DNA of 64,000 nucleotides, from positions 6,747,001 through 6,811,000 of the forward strand of contig NZ_CP054918.1 in assembly GCF_013364195.1 (NCBI RefSeq), written 5' to 3'. This DNA comes from Streptomyces sp. NA04227. Its GTDB lineage: Bacteria > Actinomycetota > Actinomycetes > Streptomycetales > Streptomycetaceae. Below the pieces are notes generated by a model. That model was not told the DNA's origin, did no database searches, and was given only the letters and a program-made list of their open reading frames with translations. The translations under genes and the position numbers were made by a program. Shown piece by piece: positions 34,474-42,806 of the stretch (the stretch's first letter is position 1; the number at the start of each line of letters is the position of its first letter).

Positions 34474-35310
34474 ATGAGCACTCACTCACTCGACGAGACA
34501 GCGGAACAGGCCTCCGCCTTCTCCTTCGCCAAGTTGGACGCGAGCCTGACCGCGCCTCCGGTGTTCCTGTCGGCCGGGTGCGACGGCACGCTCACCCTCG
34601 TGGCGCGGGGCGACCACATACCGGCCCGGTACCGCAGGGCCATGCACGCGTTCCGGTTCTCCCAGTACTGGCGACTGGGATTCCTGGACGCACACCAGGT
34701 CGACATCGATGTCTACTGCGACGAGCTCGTGGGATATCCGCCGGACCGGGAGTTCCACACGATCGTCCTGGACCGGCATTCGGGGCGCGCCGCCGCGTAC
34801 GTGTACCTGGCGATTCCCGACCCCGACTCCGCAGGCGCTCCCTTCGCCCTGGAGAAGGAGTACGACCTCACCGTGGGCGAGACCATCGGCAAGGGCCTTG
34901 AGCGGGCGCGGGTCTGGGAGGCGAAACGGCTGGTGCGCCGGGTCGGGATGCCCTGGTCGAGCATGGCCCGGAATTCTCCGTGGTGGGCCATGCTCGGAAT
35001 GTCGCAGGCCATCGGGGCTCTGCACAAGCGCGGGCATCTGGACGCGTTCGTCGCGGACGGCGCACCGGACGGCAGCCCCAGGATCTTCGAGCTCCTCGGC
35101 TTCGATGTGCACCGCCTGGACGTGAAGCCCAGGGTCACCAATGTGGACGGCCGGTACGGCCCCATGTGGCGACAGCGCACCGTTCCCGTTCCGTACATCT
35201 GCGAGAACAGGGAGGGCCAGGGCGAACATCTGCGCGGAGTCGAGGAATTCCTGCAAGGCAATCAGGGACTGTCGGTTCGGGAAACGCTGGCGGCGTGGAG
35301 GCAGGCATGA
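34474..35310 (+). CDS. GNAT/LuxI-fold-like protein of unknown function
   Basis: 278-residue protein that I do not recognise as a named family. Its pattern resembles LuxI/FeeM-type acyl synthases, a branch of the GNAT fold. There is an N-terminal region with Arg54/Arg55, Phe60, Phe62 and Trp66, then VDIDVYCDEL (Asp77, Asp79, Asp83) where LuxI has its acidic EXDxxD segment. ARVWEAKRLVRRVG follows, with Glu149-x-x-Arg152, like the ExxR of LuxI proteins. Then come a helix and PRIFELLGFDVHRLD, as at the end of GNAT folds. It could join an acyl group to an amine. The evidence is pattern-level only. Its stop overlaps the ThiF start by ATGA. Confidence 0.55.
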   Translation: MSTHSLDETAEQASAFSFAKLDASLTAPPVFLSAGCDGTLTLVARGDHIPARYRRAMHAFRFSQYWRLGFLDAHQVDIDVYCDELVGYPPDREFHTIVLDRHSGRAAAYVYLAIPDPDSAGAPFALEKEYDLTVGETIGKGLERARVWEAKRLVRRVGMPWSSMARNSPWWAMLGMSQAIGALHKRGHLDAFVADGAPDGSPRIFELLGFDVHRLDVKPRVTNVDGRYGPMWRQRTVPVPYICENREGQGEHLRGVEEFLQGNQGLSVRETLAAWRQA

Positions 35311-36293
35311 CGGACATCGAAACTGTCGACGAGGCCCGAAGTCTGGAGGCCGAGCCCTACTACCGGCATCTGATCCGCCGCAACAAGGGGCTTGTCCACC
35401 CCCATGTGCAGCAGCGGATCCGCGAGGCCAAGGTCCTCGTCGCCGGTTGTGGCTCCGTCGGCGGTGCGGCGATCCAGCCCCTGGCCCGTATCGGGTTCAA
35501 GGACTTCCGGTTCGCGGACTCGGGCAGCTACGAGCTGAACAACCTGAACCGGCAACTGGCGTTCCTGGACGACCTGGGCAGGAACAAGGCCGAGGTCGGC
35601 GCCGACGCGGTGCATCGCATCAACCCGCACGCCCAGGTGGTGGTGTTCCCCGAGGGGGTCACGGCCGAGAACGCGCGGGCCCTGGTCCAGGACGTGGACG
35701 TCATCGTCGACGGGGTGGACGTCACCACCCGGTCGGGGCTCTCCGCGAAGCTGGCCCTGCACGAGGCCGCCCTGCTCCAGCGGAAGCCGCTCATCACCGG
35801 CTGGGACCTGGCCGGGGTGATGTGCGCGCAGTACTTTGACTACCGGGAGCTCCAGCGGATCTTCGACGGGGCGATCGAACCGTCGGAGCTGGACTCGCTC
35901 GACATCTGGGAGGCGATCTTCCGTATCGCCCCCATGCGGCACATCCCCACCTCCATGCTGTTCGAGTTGGCGTCCCACATCGCCGACCCCGAGTACAGCG
36001 TCCCCCAACTACCGGAGGCCGCCTGGCAGTTCGGGTCACTGGCCTGCCATATGGCGGTGCGCTCGATCACCGGGAAGAGGATCCCCCGCAATGTCCCGGT
36101 GAACGTCCACCGGTGCACCAGCCGGCTCCCCGAACGCATGCTGCAGAGCATGGGAAAGCCGTTCGGTTTCGCCAAACTCGTGCAGACGATGGGCTGGTCG
36201 CGGGCGGGGGAGTCGTTCATACCCGCGCATTCGTTTCTCCGGCCGACAAGTTCGAGGAAGGCGTTTGGGAATGTCGGGCAAGACTCTCGGTGA
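35307..36293 (+). CDS. ThiF/MoeB/HesA-family E1-like adenylating enzyme
   Basis: 328-residue E1-like protein. The nucleotide-binding motif is VLVAGCGSVGGAAIQPLARIG (residues about 43-63), followed by DSGSYELNNLNRQLAF, the conserved NxNRQ segment (Asn81, Arg82, Gln83) that contacts ATP. The DVIVDGVDVTTRSG acid stretch completes the adenylation site. The Zn-binding CxxC pairs of MoeB/ThiF are absent. ATGA overlap with the previous gene. Such proteins adenylate a carboxylate, either a ubiquitin-like carrier tail or a small acid. No small carrier gene is adjacent apart from the SCP2-like protein, so a small-molecule substrate is possible. Confidence 0.85.
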   Translation: MTDIETVDEARSLEAEPYYRHLIRRNKGLVHPHVQQRIREAKVLVAGCGSVGGAAIQPLARIGFKDFRFADSGSYELNNLNRQLAFLDDLGRNKAEVGADAVHRINPHAQVVVFPEGVTAENARALVQDVDVIVDGVDVTTRSGLSAKLALHEAALLQRKPLITGWDLAGVMCAQYFDYRELQRIFDGAIEPSELDSLDIWEAIFRIAPMRHIPTSMLFELASHIADPEYSVPQLPEAAWQFGSLACHMAVRSITGKRIPRNVPVNVHRCTSRLPERMLQSMGKPFGFAKLVQTMGWSRAGESFIPAHSFLRPTSSRKAFGNVGQDSR

Positions 36294-37308
36294 CATAAGC
36301 CGCGAACTCTCGTACTCGGACATCAGGGACGTCGTCGAACTGACCGGGCCCGAGCGTGAGCGGGTGCGCGGCGAGTGTCTGGCCGTCGCCGACCGTTTCG
36401 CGGTGCACGACCTGCACGACGACGCGCTGATCTACGCGGCGGAAGACCTCGCCCGTCGCCTTCCCAGCCGGGTGGTACAGAGCATCCGGGGAATCCGTGA
36501 CCGCAGTACGGTCGACGGGGTGCTCGTCATCGAGGGCTTGCCCGTCGACCAGGGGGTGGCGACCCCGCACGGCCCCCGCGACGAACCCGGCTGGACGACC
36601 GTGCCGGTGGCCTCCCTGGTGCAGCTGTCGATCATGACCATGCTCGGCGCCCCGATCAGCTACGCGGAGGAGAAGTCCGGCAGGCTCATCCAGGACGTCT
36701 ATCCGAAGGCCGGTTTCGAGGAGCGGCAGGAGAACTCCGGCTCGGTGCTGCTCGAACTGCACACCGAGGACGGGTTCTTGCTGAGTCCTCCGGACTATGT
36801 GTCGCTGCTGTGCATGCGGCCCGATCACGAAGGCCGTGCCGCCACGGTCGGATGCGGGATCCGCAGGGTGCTCAGCACTCTGCCCGCGGAGATCCGGACG
36901 GTGTTGCGCCAGCCGCGGTTCAAGCTGTTCTTCAGCAGCTCCTTCACCGTGGACAACGCGACACGGTGGACGCATCCGGTCCCCGTGCTCAGGGGCCCGG
37001 AGGACGATCCCGACCTCTGCGTCGACCTGCACGGAATGATCGGTGTGGACGAGACGGCGGTCCTCGCGCTGGACCGGCTCAGAAGGGCACTGGAGGACAA
37101 CCTTCTGGGAGGGGTTCTGCAGGCGGGCTCGCTGCTGATCGTCGACAACAACGCGGCCGTGCACGGCAGGACGGGGTTCGTCCCCCGCTACGACGGGTCC
37201 GACCGGTGGCTCAGGCGCTGCTTCGTCACCAAGGATCTGCGCCGTGTCAGGGGCGACATCGTCCAAGGGCGCATGCTGCGCAGCCGGGAGCGTTCGTCAC
37301 ACGGGTGA
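36271..37308 (+). CDS. TauD/TfdA-like (AsnO/VioC/clavaminate-synthase type) dioxygenase
   Basis: 345-residue Fe(II)/2-oxoglutarate dioxygenase resembling the amino-acid hydroxylases AsnO and VioC. The facial triad is visible as LLELHTEDGF (His164, Glu166; HxE rather than HxD, as in clavaminate synthase) and NNAAVHGRTGF (His298). The 2-oxoglutarate-binding arginine is in GSDRWLRRCF. GAGGAAGG lies 9 bases before the ATG at 36271. It overlaps the end of the ThiF gene by 23 bases. It probably hydroxylates or desaturates an amino-acid-like substrate made by this cluster. A perfect hairpin 55 bp downstream ends the operon. Confidence 0.88.
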   Translation: MSGKTLGDISRELSYSDIRDVVELTGPERERVRGECLAVADRFAVHDLHDDALIYAAEDLARRLPSRVVQSIRGIRDRSTVDGVLVIEGLPVDQGVATPHGPRDEPGWTTVPVASLVQLSIMTMLGAPISYAEEKSGRLIQDVYPKAGFEERQENSGSVLLELHTEDGFLLSPPDYVSLLCMRPDHEGRAATVGCGIRRVLSTLPAEIRTVLRQPRFKLFFSSSFTVDNATRWTHPVPVLRGPEDDPDLCVDLHGMIGVDETAVLALDRLRRALEDNLLGGVLQAGSLLIVDNNAAVHGRTGFVPRYDGSDRWLRRCFVTKDLRRVRGDIVQGRMLRSRERSSHG

Positions 37309-37363
37309 CGGAGGATCGGCCCGGGCCGGTTTCGGACCGGTTCGGGCCGTCCTCCCTCCACCG

Positions 37364-37398
37364 GTGCAGGAGCCGTCGACCGCGGACGGCTCCTGCAC
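37364..37398 (+). terminator. Terminator closing the five-gene operon
   Basis: GTGCAGGAGCCGTC and GACGGCTCCTGCAC pair over 14 bp with loop GACCGCG, 55 bp after the dioxygenase stop. It marks the end of the unit 32928-37308. Confidence 0.88.
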
Positions 37399-37457
37399 TC
37401 GTGTGGGGCTCAACGCCTCGCGGAGCAGGGCCCGTTGTGCTCGATCGGCAGGCCGGG

Positions 37458-37499
37458 CCAGACCCCGCGACCCCCGGCGAGATCCAAACGAGAGGCCCT
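37458..37499 (+). repeat. 42-bp repeat, solo end related to the element at 47350
   Basis: The segment from CCAGACCCCGCGACCCCC through AGATCCAAACGAGAGG to CCCT matches the reverse complement of 47350-47391 at 38 of 42 positions. It is one end of the MITE-like element described at 47350, with no second end visible on its left. The final bases overlap the stop codon of the marR-type gene, so that TAG is built partly from the repeat. It lies in inverted orientation to the 47350 copy, with 9.85 kb between. Confidence 0.8.
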
Positions 37500-37932
37500 A
37501 CGCCTTTCCGATCGCCTGCTTGTCCTTGGCATGTGACGTGCCGCCCGGACCGCCCGGCATGTCCTGCTCCTCGAGGATGCCGAGCAGGGTGTCGGCCGAC
37601 GCGTGCAGCGCTCGACGGCCCTTGCGCGTAATGGCGATCTGGTAGGCGCGGCCGTCGGAGTCGGCGCGGTGCCGCTCGACCATCCCGCGCTCCTCCAGCT
37701 GGCTGACGAGCCGGGAGACGCGTGGCTGCGACCTGTCGATGTCCTTGCAGAGCTGTGTCAGAGGGGTCCTCCCGCGCTGGGACGCCAGGAGATAGAGGAC
37801 TTCATAACCGGTGATGCAGAGCGAGTGGCGCAGGGTGAGTTCGTTCTCGATGCGGGCGTTCAGCTGCTCGATCGGCCTGACAATCGCCTTCCAGCGGCCG
37901 AGCGCCTCATACGCCTCATCCTGTGACTCCAT
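37498..37932 (-). CDS. MarR-family transcriptional regulator
   Basis: 144-residue regulator. The winged helix is CITGYEVLYLLASQRGRTPLTQLCKDI, then SQPRVSRLVSQLEERGMVERHRADSDGRAYQIAITRKGRRAL. AAGGAGG lies 6-7 bases before the ATG at 37932, which rules out the longer in-frame starts. It is divergent from the MFS gene at 38091 and most likely represses it; a palindrome at 38028 is a candidate operator. Its stop codon falls in the terminal bases of the repeat at 37458-37499. Confidence 0.92.
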   Translation of the reverse strand: MESQDEAYEALGRWKAIVRPIEQLNARIENELTLRHSLCITGYEVLYLLASQRGRTPLTQLCKDIDRSQPRVSRLVSQLEERGMVERHRADSDGRAYQIAITRKGRRALHASADTLLGILEEQDMPGGPGGTSHAKDKQAIGKA

Positions 37933-38027
37933 GGCGACCTCCTTACGCGCTGGGTGTGCCGCGCATTGACGCCAAGGATACCGCCAACTCGCCCCGGTAC
38001 AGGTGGCCCCATGAGTAGTATGCTCGG

Positions 38028-38043
38028 GCATGGAGTTCCATGC
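38028..38043. promoter_or_regulatory. Candidate MarR operator
   Basis: GCATGGA, GT, TCCATGC: a 16-bp inverted repeat with perfect 7-bp arms in the spacer between the marR-type gene and the MFS gene, 47 bp before the MFS start codon. Its size and position fit a MarR dimer site. Confidence 0.6.
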
Positions 38044-38090
38044 GCGGGTATGTAGTTGGCTTCGTGGTGCGGATGTGAATGGAGAGTCTG

Positions 38091-39566
38091 ATGTCGGTGG
38101 AACCTGAGGAAGACACCCGGTCGCTCACACAGGACGCGCCCGACCGTGTACCGGATCAGCCGTGGAGCGCGCTGGCGGTCGTCGGCCTCGCGCAGATGCT
38201 GGTCATGCTCGACTCGACCGTGGTCAACGTGGCGTTACCGTCGATCGGCGACGACATCGACGCGGGCGCCAAGGCCTTGCAGTGGACGATCAGCGGATAC
38301 GTCCTCACCTACGGTTCCCTGCTGCTCTTCGGAGGGCGCCTCGCCGATGTCCGAGGCCGGCGCGCGATGTTCCTTCTCGGCGTCGCGATCTTCTCCCTCG
38401 CCTCCTTCGTCGCGGGCCTGGCCGGGAACGGCGCCGTCCTTGTCATGTCGCGCGTGACGCAGGGCGTCGGTACCGCGGTCCTCTCGGCGGCGGCCCTGTC
38501 GATCATCATCGCGACGTACCGGTCGGAACGTCAGATGAAGATCGCACTCACCGCGTGGAGCGGACTCGGTGTCATCGGGGCGGGCATCGGCGTCATCGCG
38601 GGCGGTGTCATCGTGGAGTACGTCTCCTGGCGCTGGGTGTTCCTGATCAACCTCCCGATCGGAGCCGCCCTCACCCTGGCCGCGATCCGTGTGGTCGCGC
38701 CGATGGCGCGGCAGTCCGGCGCCCCCGCCCTGTCGCTGCGCCTGCCCACCGCGGCCCTGGTGACGATCGCTCTGAGCTGTGTCTCCTACTCCTTCATCGG
38801 TATGCAGGAAGGGTTCGACGACCTGACCTCCTGGATCTTCCTGGCCGCCGGGATCGTGCTCCTCGCCGTCGTGATCCGTTTCGAACGTCGCGCCGAGGAC
38901 CCCCTGTTGCCGCTGTTCCTGATGAAGATCAAGACCTACGGCCTGGCCTGCGCGGGCATGGTGATGGCCGCGACGCTGCTGCTCGGCTCCATCTACCTGG
39001 GGAGCAACTACTTCCAGCGGGCGGCCGAACTCTCGCCGCTGGAGACGGGCTTCGCCCTGCTCCCGCTGTGTCTGGGGTCGCTGGTCTCCGCCTTCGGGAT
39101 CCCGCATCTGGCAGGCAGGATCGGCATGCCGAAGATCTATCTGTCGGGTGTCGTGGTCCAGCTCGTGTGCAGTGTTGTACTCGCCGCCCTCGCCTGGAGT
39201 GCCGACGAGTCGGTCCCCGTCGCCGTCGTGATCGTGGTGCTCGGCGTCTTCGGCCTCGGACTGCCGTCGATGTTCGTACCGCTCTACACCTTCGGGGCCG
39301 CCGAGATCCCCGCAGAGCACAGCGGAACCGGATCCGGGCTGCTCAACACCTTCAACGAGGCGGGCGCGGGCATGGGTCTCGCCATCGTCGCGCCCCTCGC
39401 CGCGTACATCGGCAGCAGTGAGCACGACGACGGAACAGCACGGACCGTCGCCGAGTCCCACGGCATCGGGGTGGCCTGGACCGCTCTCGCCGTGTGCTCC
39501 CTCGTCGCGGCGGTCATCGCCTCCGCGATCGTCCGCGCGACCCGCGTCCAGAGCCGTGGGGCGTGA
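38091..39566 (+). CDS. MFS drug efflux transporter (DHA2, 14-helix type)
   Basis: 491-residue exporter of the EmrB/QacA type. The first helix is LAVVGLAQMLVMLDSTVVNVALPSIG, with the D-x-T-V-x-x-V-A-L-P motif C-like signature of DHA2 proteins. LLLFGGRLADVRGRRAMF is motif A. About 14 hydrophobic segments follow. ATG 38091 has GGAG 6 bases upstream; an ATG at 38079 is the alternative. Codon 49 is TTA (38235-38237), so expression may depend on bldA. Divergent MarR control suggests efflux of a toxic compound, possibly a product of the neighbouring cluster. Confidence 0.93.
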   Translation: MSVEPEEDTRSLTQDAPDRVPDQPWSALAVVGLAQMLVMLDSTVVNVALPSIGDDIDAGAKALQWTISGYVLTYGSLLLFGGRLADVRGRRAMFLLGVAIFSLASFVAGLAGNGAVLVMSRVTQGVGTAVLSAAALSIIIATYRSERQMKIALTAWSGLGVIGAGIGVIAGGVIVEYVSWRWVFLINLPIGAALTLAAIRVVAPMARQSGAPALSLRLPTAALVTIALSCVSYSFIGMQEGFDDLTSWIFLAAGIVLLAVVIRFERRAEDPLLPLFLMKIKTYGLACAGMVMAATLLLGSIYLGSNYFQRAAELSPLETGFALLPLCLGSLVSAFGIPHLAGRIGMPKIYLSGVVVQLVCSVVLAALAWSADESVPVAVVIVVLGVFGLGLPSMFVPLYTFGAAEIPAEHSGTGSGLLNTFNEAGAGMGLAIVAPLAAYIGSSEHDDGTARTVAESHGIGVAWTALAVCSLVAAVIASAIVRATRVQSRGA

Positions 39567-39706
39567 GGCGTGACCGACTTCTTCCAGCAGGTCAAACCGC
39601 GTCTGGTGAGCGAGTCCGTGATCACGGGAGTTGGGTACAGGGGGCCCGGCCGGTCGCGCAGGGTGTGTCTTACGTGCGCGACCGGGTTCCCTCGGCGAAG
39701 AACCCT

Positions 39707-40075
39707 TCAGTCGCATCTGTCGTTGATCCACTTCCACAGCGGATAGAGCTGCTCGGCAAGACTGCGACCGGATTCCGTGAGTCCGTATTGGACGCCGGGT
39801 GGTCGTGTGTCGAGAACTTCACGGCCTATCAGCCCCTCTTCCTCGAGAAGTTTGAGAGTCAGTGTCAACGTCTTGGTGTTCGTACACTGCATCTCTTTCT
39901 GGATCTCGGAGAATCTGAGCTGGCCGGGGAAGAGCGTGAGGAGAATGCTGACCGACCACTTTTTGGCCAGTACGGCGAACAATTTGTGTACGTAGGCCCA
40001 CTCGCCGCCGGAGGCCGCTTCTGCCGCGATAGCCATCTGCTTCTTCTTGATGTCCACGTGCGGTTTGATGTCCAC
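39707..40075 (-). CDS. HxlR-family transcriptional regulator
   Basis: 122-residue winged-helix regulator of the HxlR group: VLAKKWSVSILLTLFPGQLRFSEIQKEMQ, then NTKTLTLTLKLLEEEGLIGREV and PPGVQYGLTESGRSL, ending LYPLWKWINDR. The start is uncertain because the first codons lie in an 18-bp tandem duplication. GTG 40075 has GAGG about 15 bases upstream, and GTG 40057 lies in the second copy. Members often respond to aldehydes or redox signals. It converges with the MFS gene and has no divergent partner within 600 bp. Confidence 0.88.
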   Translation of the reverse strand: MDIKPHVDIKKKQMAIAAEAASGGEWAYVHKLFAVLAKKWSVSILLTLFPGQLRFSEIQKEMQCTNTKTLTLTLKLLEEEGLIGREVLDTRPPGVQYGLTESGRSLAEQLYPLWKWINDRCD

Positions 40076-40082
40076 GTGCGGT
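40047..40082 (-). repeat. Tandem 18-bp direct duplication at the HxlR start
   Basis: TTGATGTCCACGTGCGGT occurs twice in tandem with no mismatch. On the coding (minus) strand each copy offers a CAC-GTG, so the gene has two equivalent GTG starts and a repeated Pro-His-Val-Asp-Ile-Lys. This looks like a recent slippage or duplication event. Confidence 0.85.
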
Positions 40083-40692
40083 AATCCTCGGATCTCGTGG
40101 CGGCCGGCAGCCGGCCCGCCCGCGCGTGAGGGCATGCGGGCGGACTTCGGCTTCGCGGGCGCCGGTGGATTGTGGAGGTCGGGGCGCGGGCGGGACCGGA
40201 TCCGGGCATGCGTCCGGGTCCTCGTCGGCGCCCTCGTCTCGGCTGCGGCCGTATCCGCGGATGTGGTGTCAGCCGGGCCCCGGAACGGAAAGGTGAAGGG
40301 GCGACAGCGATCTGTCCGCTGCCGCGGTCACCTGTCCTGCCGGTGCCGTCGGCCCTGCCGCACGGCACGACCGCGCCGCACCGTGCCGACCACAGGCAAC
40401 CATGCGCGTCCCGCGCACACTGAATGAAGGCCTGGACAACGGCCGATCCCCCCACCCGTTAGAGATCAACTGTGCTCCCACGGAAGCGCATTGAGGCTTC
40501 CGTGGCGCCTGATACAGCGTAAAGTTGCTGAAGTCACCGACCAAGCACTTCTCAGCCACCTTGCGAGAATCTCCCCACGATCAATTTGTGAATCCGGGGT
40601 CGGTCTGTGCCGGTGGCCCCCCGCAATTCCAGCCGGACGACTTTGTCGATTTCCCGGTACGGGCGGTCAAGGAGGCGAGGTGCGCCAGGCGT
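40083..40692. other. About 610-bp gene-free stretch between HxlR and ketosynthase
   Basis: No supported gene on either strand; the frames present have chance-like composition. A hairpin at 40477-40504 (CCACGGAAGC pairing with GCTTCCGTGG, 8-base loop) may terminate the leftward ketosynthase transcript. GC content drops around 40540-40600. The HxlR promoter should lie at the left end. Confidence 0.5.
40477..40504. terminator. Hairpin, possible terminator downstream of ketosynthase
   Basis: Perfect 10-bp stem CCACGGAAGC/GCTTCCGTGG with loop GCATTGAG, about 190 bp beyond the ketosynthase stop on the minus strand. The distance makes the assignment tentative. Confidence 0.45.
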
Positions 40693-42021
40693 TCAGGAAC
40701 AGCGCCGCAATGCCAGTACCGCATTGTGTCCCCCGAACCCGAACGAACTGCTCAGCGCGACATCCGCAGGCGGCAGCGGACGCGGGGCCCCGGTGACGAT
40801 GTCCAGGCCGAGCCCCTCCTCCGGGTCGTCGCAGCCGAGGGTGGGCGGGATCAGGGCCTCGCTGAGGGTCAGTGCGGTGACGATGGCCTCCACACCTCCG
40901 GCGGCGCCCTGCATGTGGCCGAAGTGGCCCTTGCTGGCGGTCACCGGGACGGGCCCGTAGGAGGTCTGGCCGTCGAGGACTTCGCACATCGCGAGGGCTT
41001 CGGCGCGGTCGCCCTCGACGGTCGCCGTCGCGTGGGCGTTCACGTGCGCGACCGAGGCGGCGGGGGCGCCCGCGTCGGCCAGGGCGTGGCGCAGGGCGAG
41101 CGCGATCCCGGCGCCGGTCGCGTCGGGGGCCGCGATGTGGTGGGCGTCCGCGGAGAGTCCCCAGCCGGCGGCCTCGCAGTAGACGCGCGCACCGCGGGCG
41201 CGGGCGTGCTCCTCCGACTCCAGGACCAGCACTCCGGCGCCCTCCCCGCAGACGAAGCCGTCGCGGTTGCGGTCGAAGGGGCGGGAGGCGCTCGCCGGGT
41301 CGTCGTTGCGGGTGGACAGGGCCCGCATGGCGGCGAAGGCGGCCATGACCACCGGGGTGATGACGGCCTCGGCGCCGCCGGCCAGGACGACGTCGAGGTG
41401 TCCGTGGCGGATCCGGTCGATGGCCTGGCCGATGGCCTCGGTGCCGGAGGCGCAGGCGCTGGTCACGGTGCGGGCCTCGCCGGTGATGTGCAGATCGAGG
41501 GAGATCTGGGAGGCGGCCTGCGAGGGCACGGTCATCGGATTGGTCAGCGGCGAGACCCCGCGCGGGCCCTTCGCGCGCAGCGTGCGGTCGCTGGCCACCA
41601 TGACCGGTGTGCCGCCGATGATGGTGCCCATGCTGACGCCGACCCGGTCCGGTGCCAGCCCGCTCGGCACCGTCCCCGCCGGGTCGAAACCGGCGTCCTG
41701 CCACGCCTCTTGGGCGGCAAGCACCGCGAACTGCGCGGCCCGGTTCATCCGCCGCGCCCGCGAGCGCGGCAGCCGCGACGCCGGGTCGGGTGCGGTGGCG
41801 GCGATCCGTACGGGCTGCTCGGCGAACTCCTCGTCGAGCAGGGTGTGCACTCCGCAGTGGCCCTTGAGCATGCCCTGCCAGAGCTCGGCGACCGTCGCGC
41901 CCAGCGGGGTCATGGCGCCGAGACCGGTGATCACGACCCTGCGCGGGGGATGCGCCGCGTATCCGGGGGGAGTGTCCGGCAGGGGCCGTACCTTGCTGCG
42001 CGCGTTCTCGGCTTCCGGCAT
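40693..42021 (-). CDS. Stand-alone beta-ketoacyl synthase (FabF/KAS II-like)
   Basis: 442-residue ketosynthase. After a 28-residue lead comes VVITGLGAMTPLG, the usual first strand. The nucleophile is in TVTSACASGTEAIG. The two active-site histidines are in VNAHATATVEGD and in TASKGHFGHMQGAAGG, where the family lysine is also present. GFVCGEGAGVLVLE matches KAS II. It thus keeps the Cys-His-His triad and should condense acyl-ACP with malonyl-ACP. No ACP, ketoreductase or acyltransferase is nearby, so it may serve a modified fatty acid or a scattered pathway. GAGG precedes the ATG. It follows the tetR-type gene on the same strand by 152 bp. Confidence 0.92.
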   Translation of the reverse strand: MPEAENARSKVRPLPDTPPGYAAHPPRRVVITGLGAMTPLGATVAELWQGMLKGHCGVHTLLDEEFAEQPVRIAATAPDPASRLPRSRARRMNRAAQFAVLAAQEAWQDAGFDPAGTVPSGLAPDRVGVSMGTIIGGTPVMVASDRTLRAKGPRGVSPLTNPMTVPSQAASQISLDLHITGEARTVTSACASGTEAIGQAIDRIRHGHLDVVLAGGAEAVITPVVMAAFAAMRALSTRNDDPASASRPFDRNRDGFVCGEGAGVLVLESEEHARARGARVYCEAAGWGLSADAHHIAAPDATGAGIALALRHALADAGAPAASVAHVNAHATATVEGDRAEALAMCEVLDGQTSYGPVPVTASKGHFGHMQGAAGGVEAIVTALTLSEALIPPTLGCDDPEEGLGLDIVTGAPRPLPPADVALSSSFGFGGHNAVLALRRCS

Positions 42022-42173
42022 CTCACTGCACCTCGCGGTCGTCGCTCGGGGTGAAGGTTGCCCGGTATCGGCATGATGTCACCGTTTGTCGATGCTACTG
42101 CGAGCGGCGTGGACCGGCTCTTCGTGGGCCGGGAGCGAGGTTCTGTGCCAGGTGAGCGGGGTGGGGGGCCGGG

Positions 42174-42767
42174 TCAGTCGACGGGGAAACCGGCGACCCG
42201 TGCGGTGATCCGGGCGATACGGCGGGCGGACTCCTCCGGGGAGTCCACCGGGAGCACGATGTGGCTCACGGTGAGTCGCACGATCGTCTCCACCGCGAGG
42301 CTGCGCCACTGGGCCTCGACCTCGGGCCAGTATTCGAGCGCATAGGCCTCGAGCATCGCGGTGGCGGTGTTGAAGACCGGCTCGGGCCGGGTCGTCAGAT
42401 AGGAGAGCAGTTCCTCGTCGCCGCCCCTGGCGTAGGTGAGGATCGCCTTGATCAGGGCGTTGTCCGCGGCCTCGCGGAGGGTGAATCCGACGCCGGCCGT
42501 GGCGGCCGCCTGGAGGTCGTTGGCGTGGGGGCGCAGTTCGCGCTCGATGCCCACCAGGAAGCGCTCGGCCTCGCGCTCCACCAGTGCGCGGCCGATGGCT
42601 TCCTTGGATCCGAACTCGTTGTAGAGGGTCTGCCGGCTGATGCCCGCCTCGCGTGCGATGCCCGCAAGCTTGAGACCCGCCCAGCCCTGGGCGGTCACGA
42701 GTGCGTACGCCGCGTCCAACACCCGCTCTCGGAGGAGGGATCGGACGTTCTCCCGAAAGGTAGTCAT
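42174..42767 (-). CDS. TetR-family regulator, divergent from alkB
   Basis: 197-residue TetR regulator. The helix-turn-helix is RVLDAAYALVTAQGWAGLKLAGIAREAGISRQTLYNEFGSKEAIGRALV (residues about 15-63). The C-terminal ligand domain is helical with no close recall. It sits divergently from the alkane hydroxylase operon, 112 bp between starts, and probably represses it until an alkane or fatty acid is bound. An inverted repeat overlapping the alkB transcript start region is a candidate site. Confidence 0.92.
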   Translation of the reverse strand: MTTFRENVRSLLRERVLDAAYALVTAQGWAGLKLAGIAREAGISRQTLYNEFGSKEAIGRALVEREAERFLVGIERELRPHANDLQAAATAGVGFTLREAADNALIKAILTYARGGDEELLSYLTTRPEPVFNTATAMLEAYALEYWPEVEAQWRSLAVETIVRLTVSHIVLPVDSPEESARRIARITARVAGFPVD

Positions 42768-42806
42768 CGTGTTCCCACCCTATCGATCGGAGCCTTGTCA
42801 AAAGTA

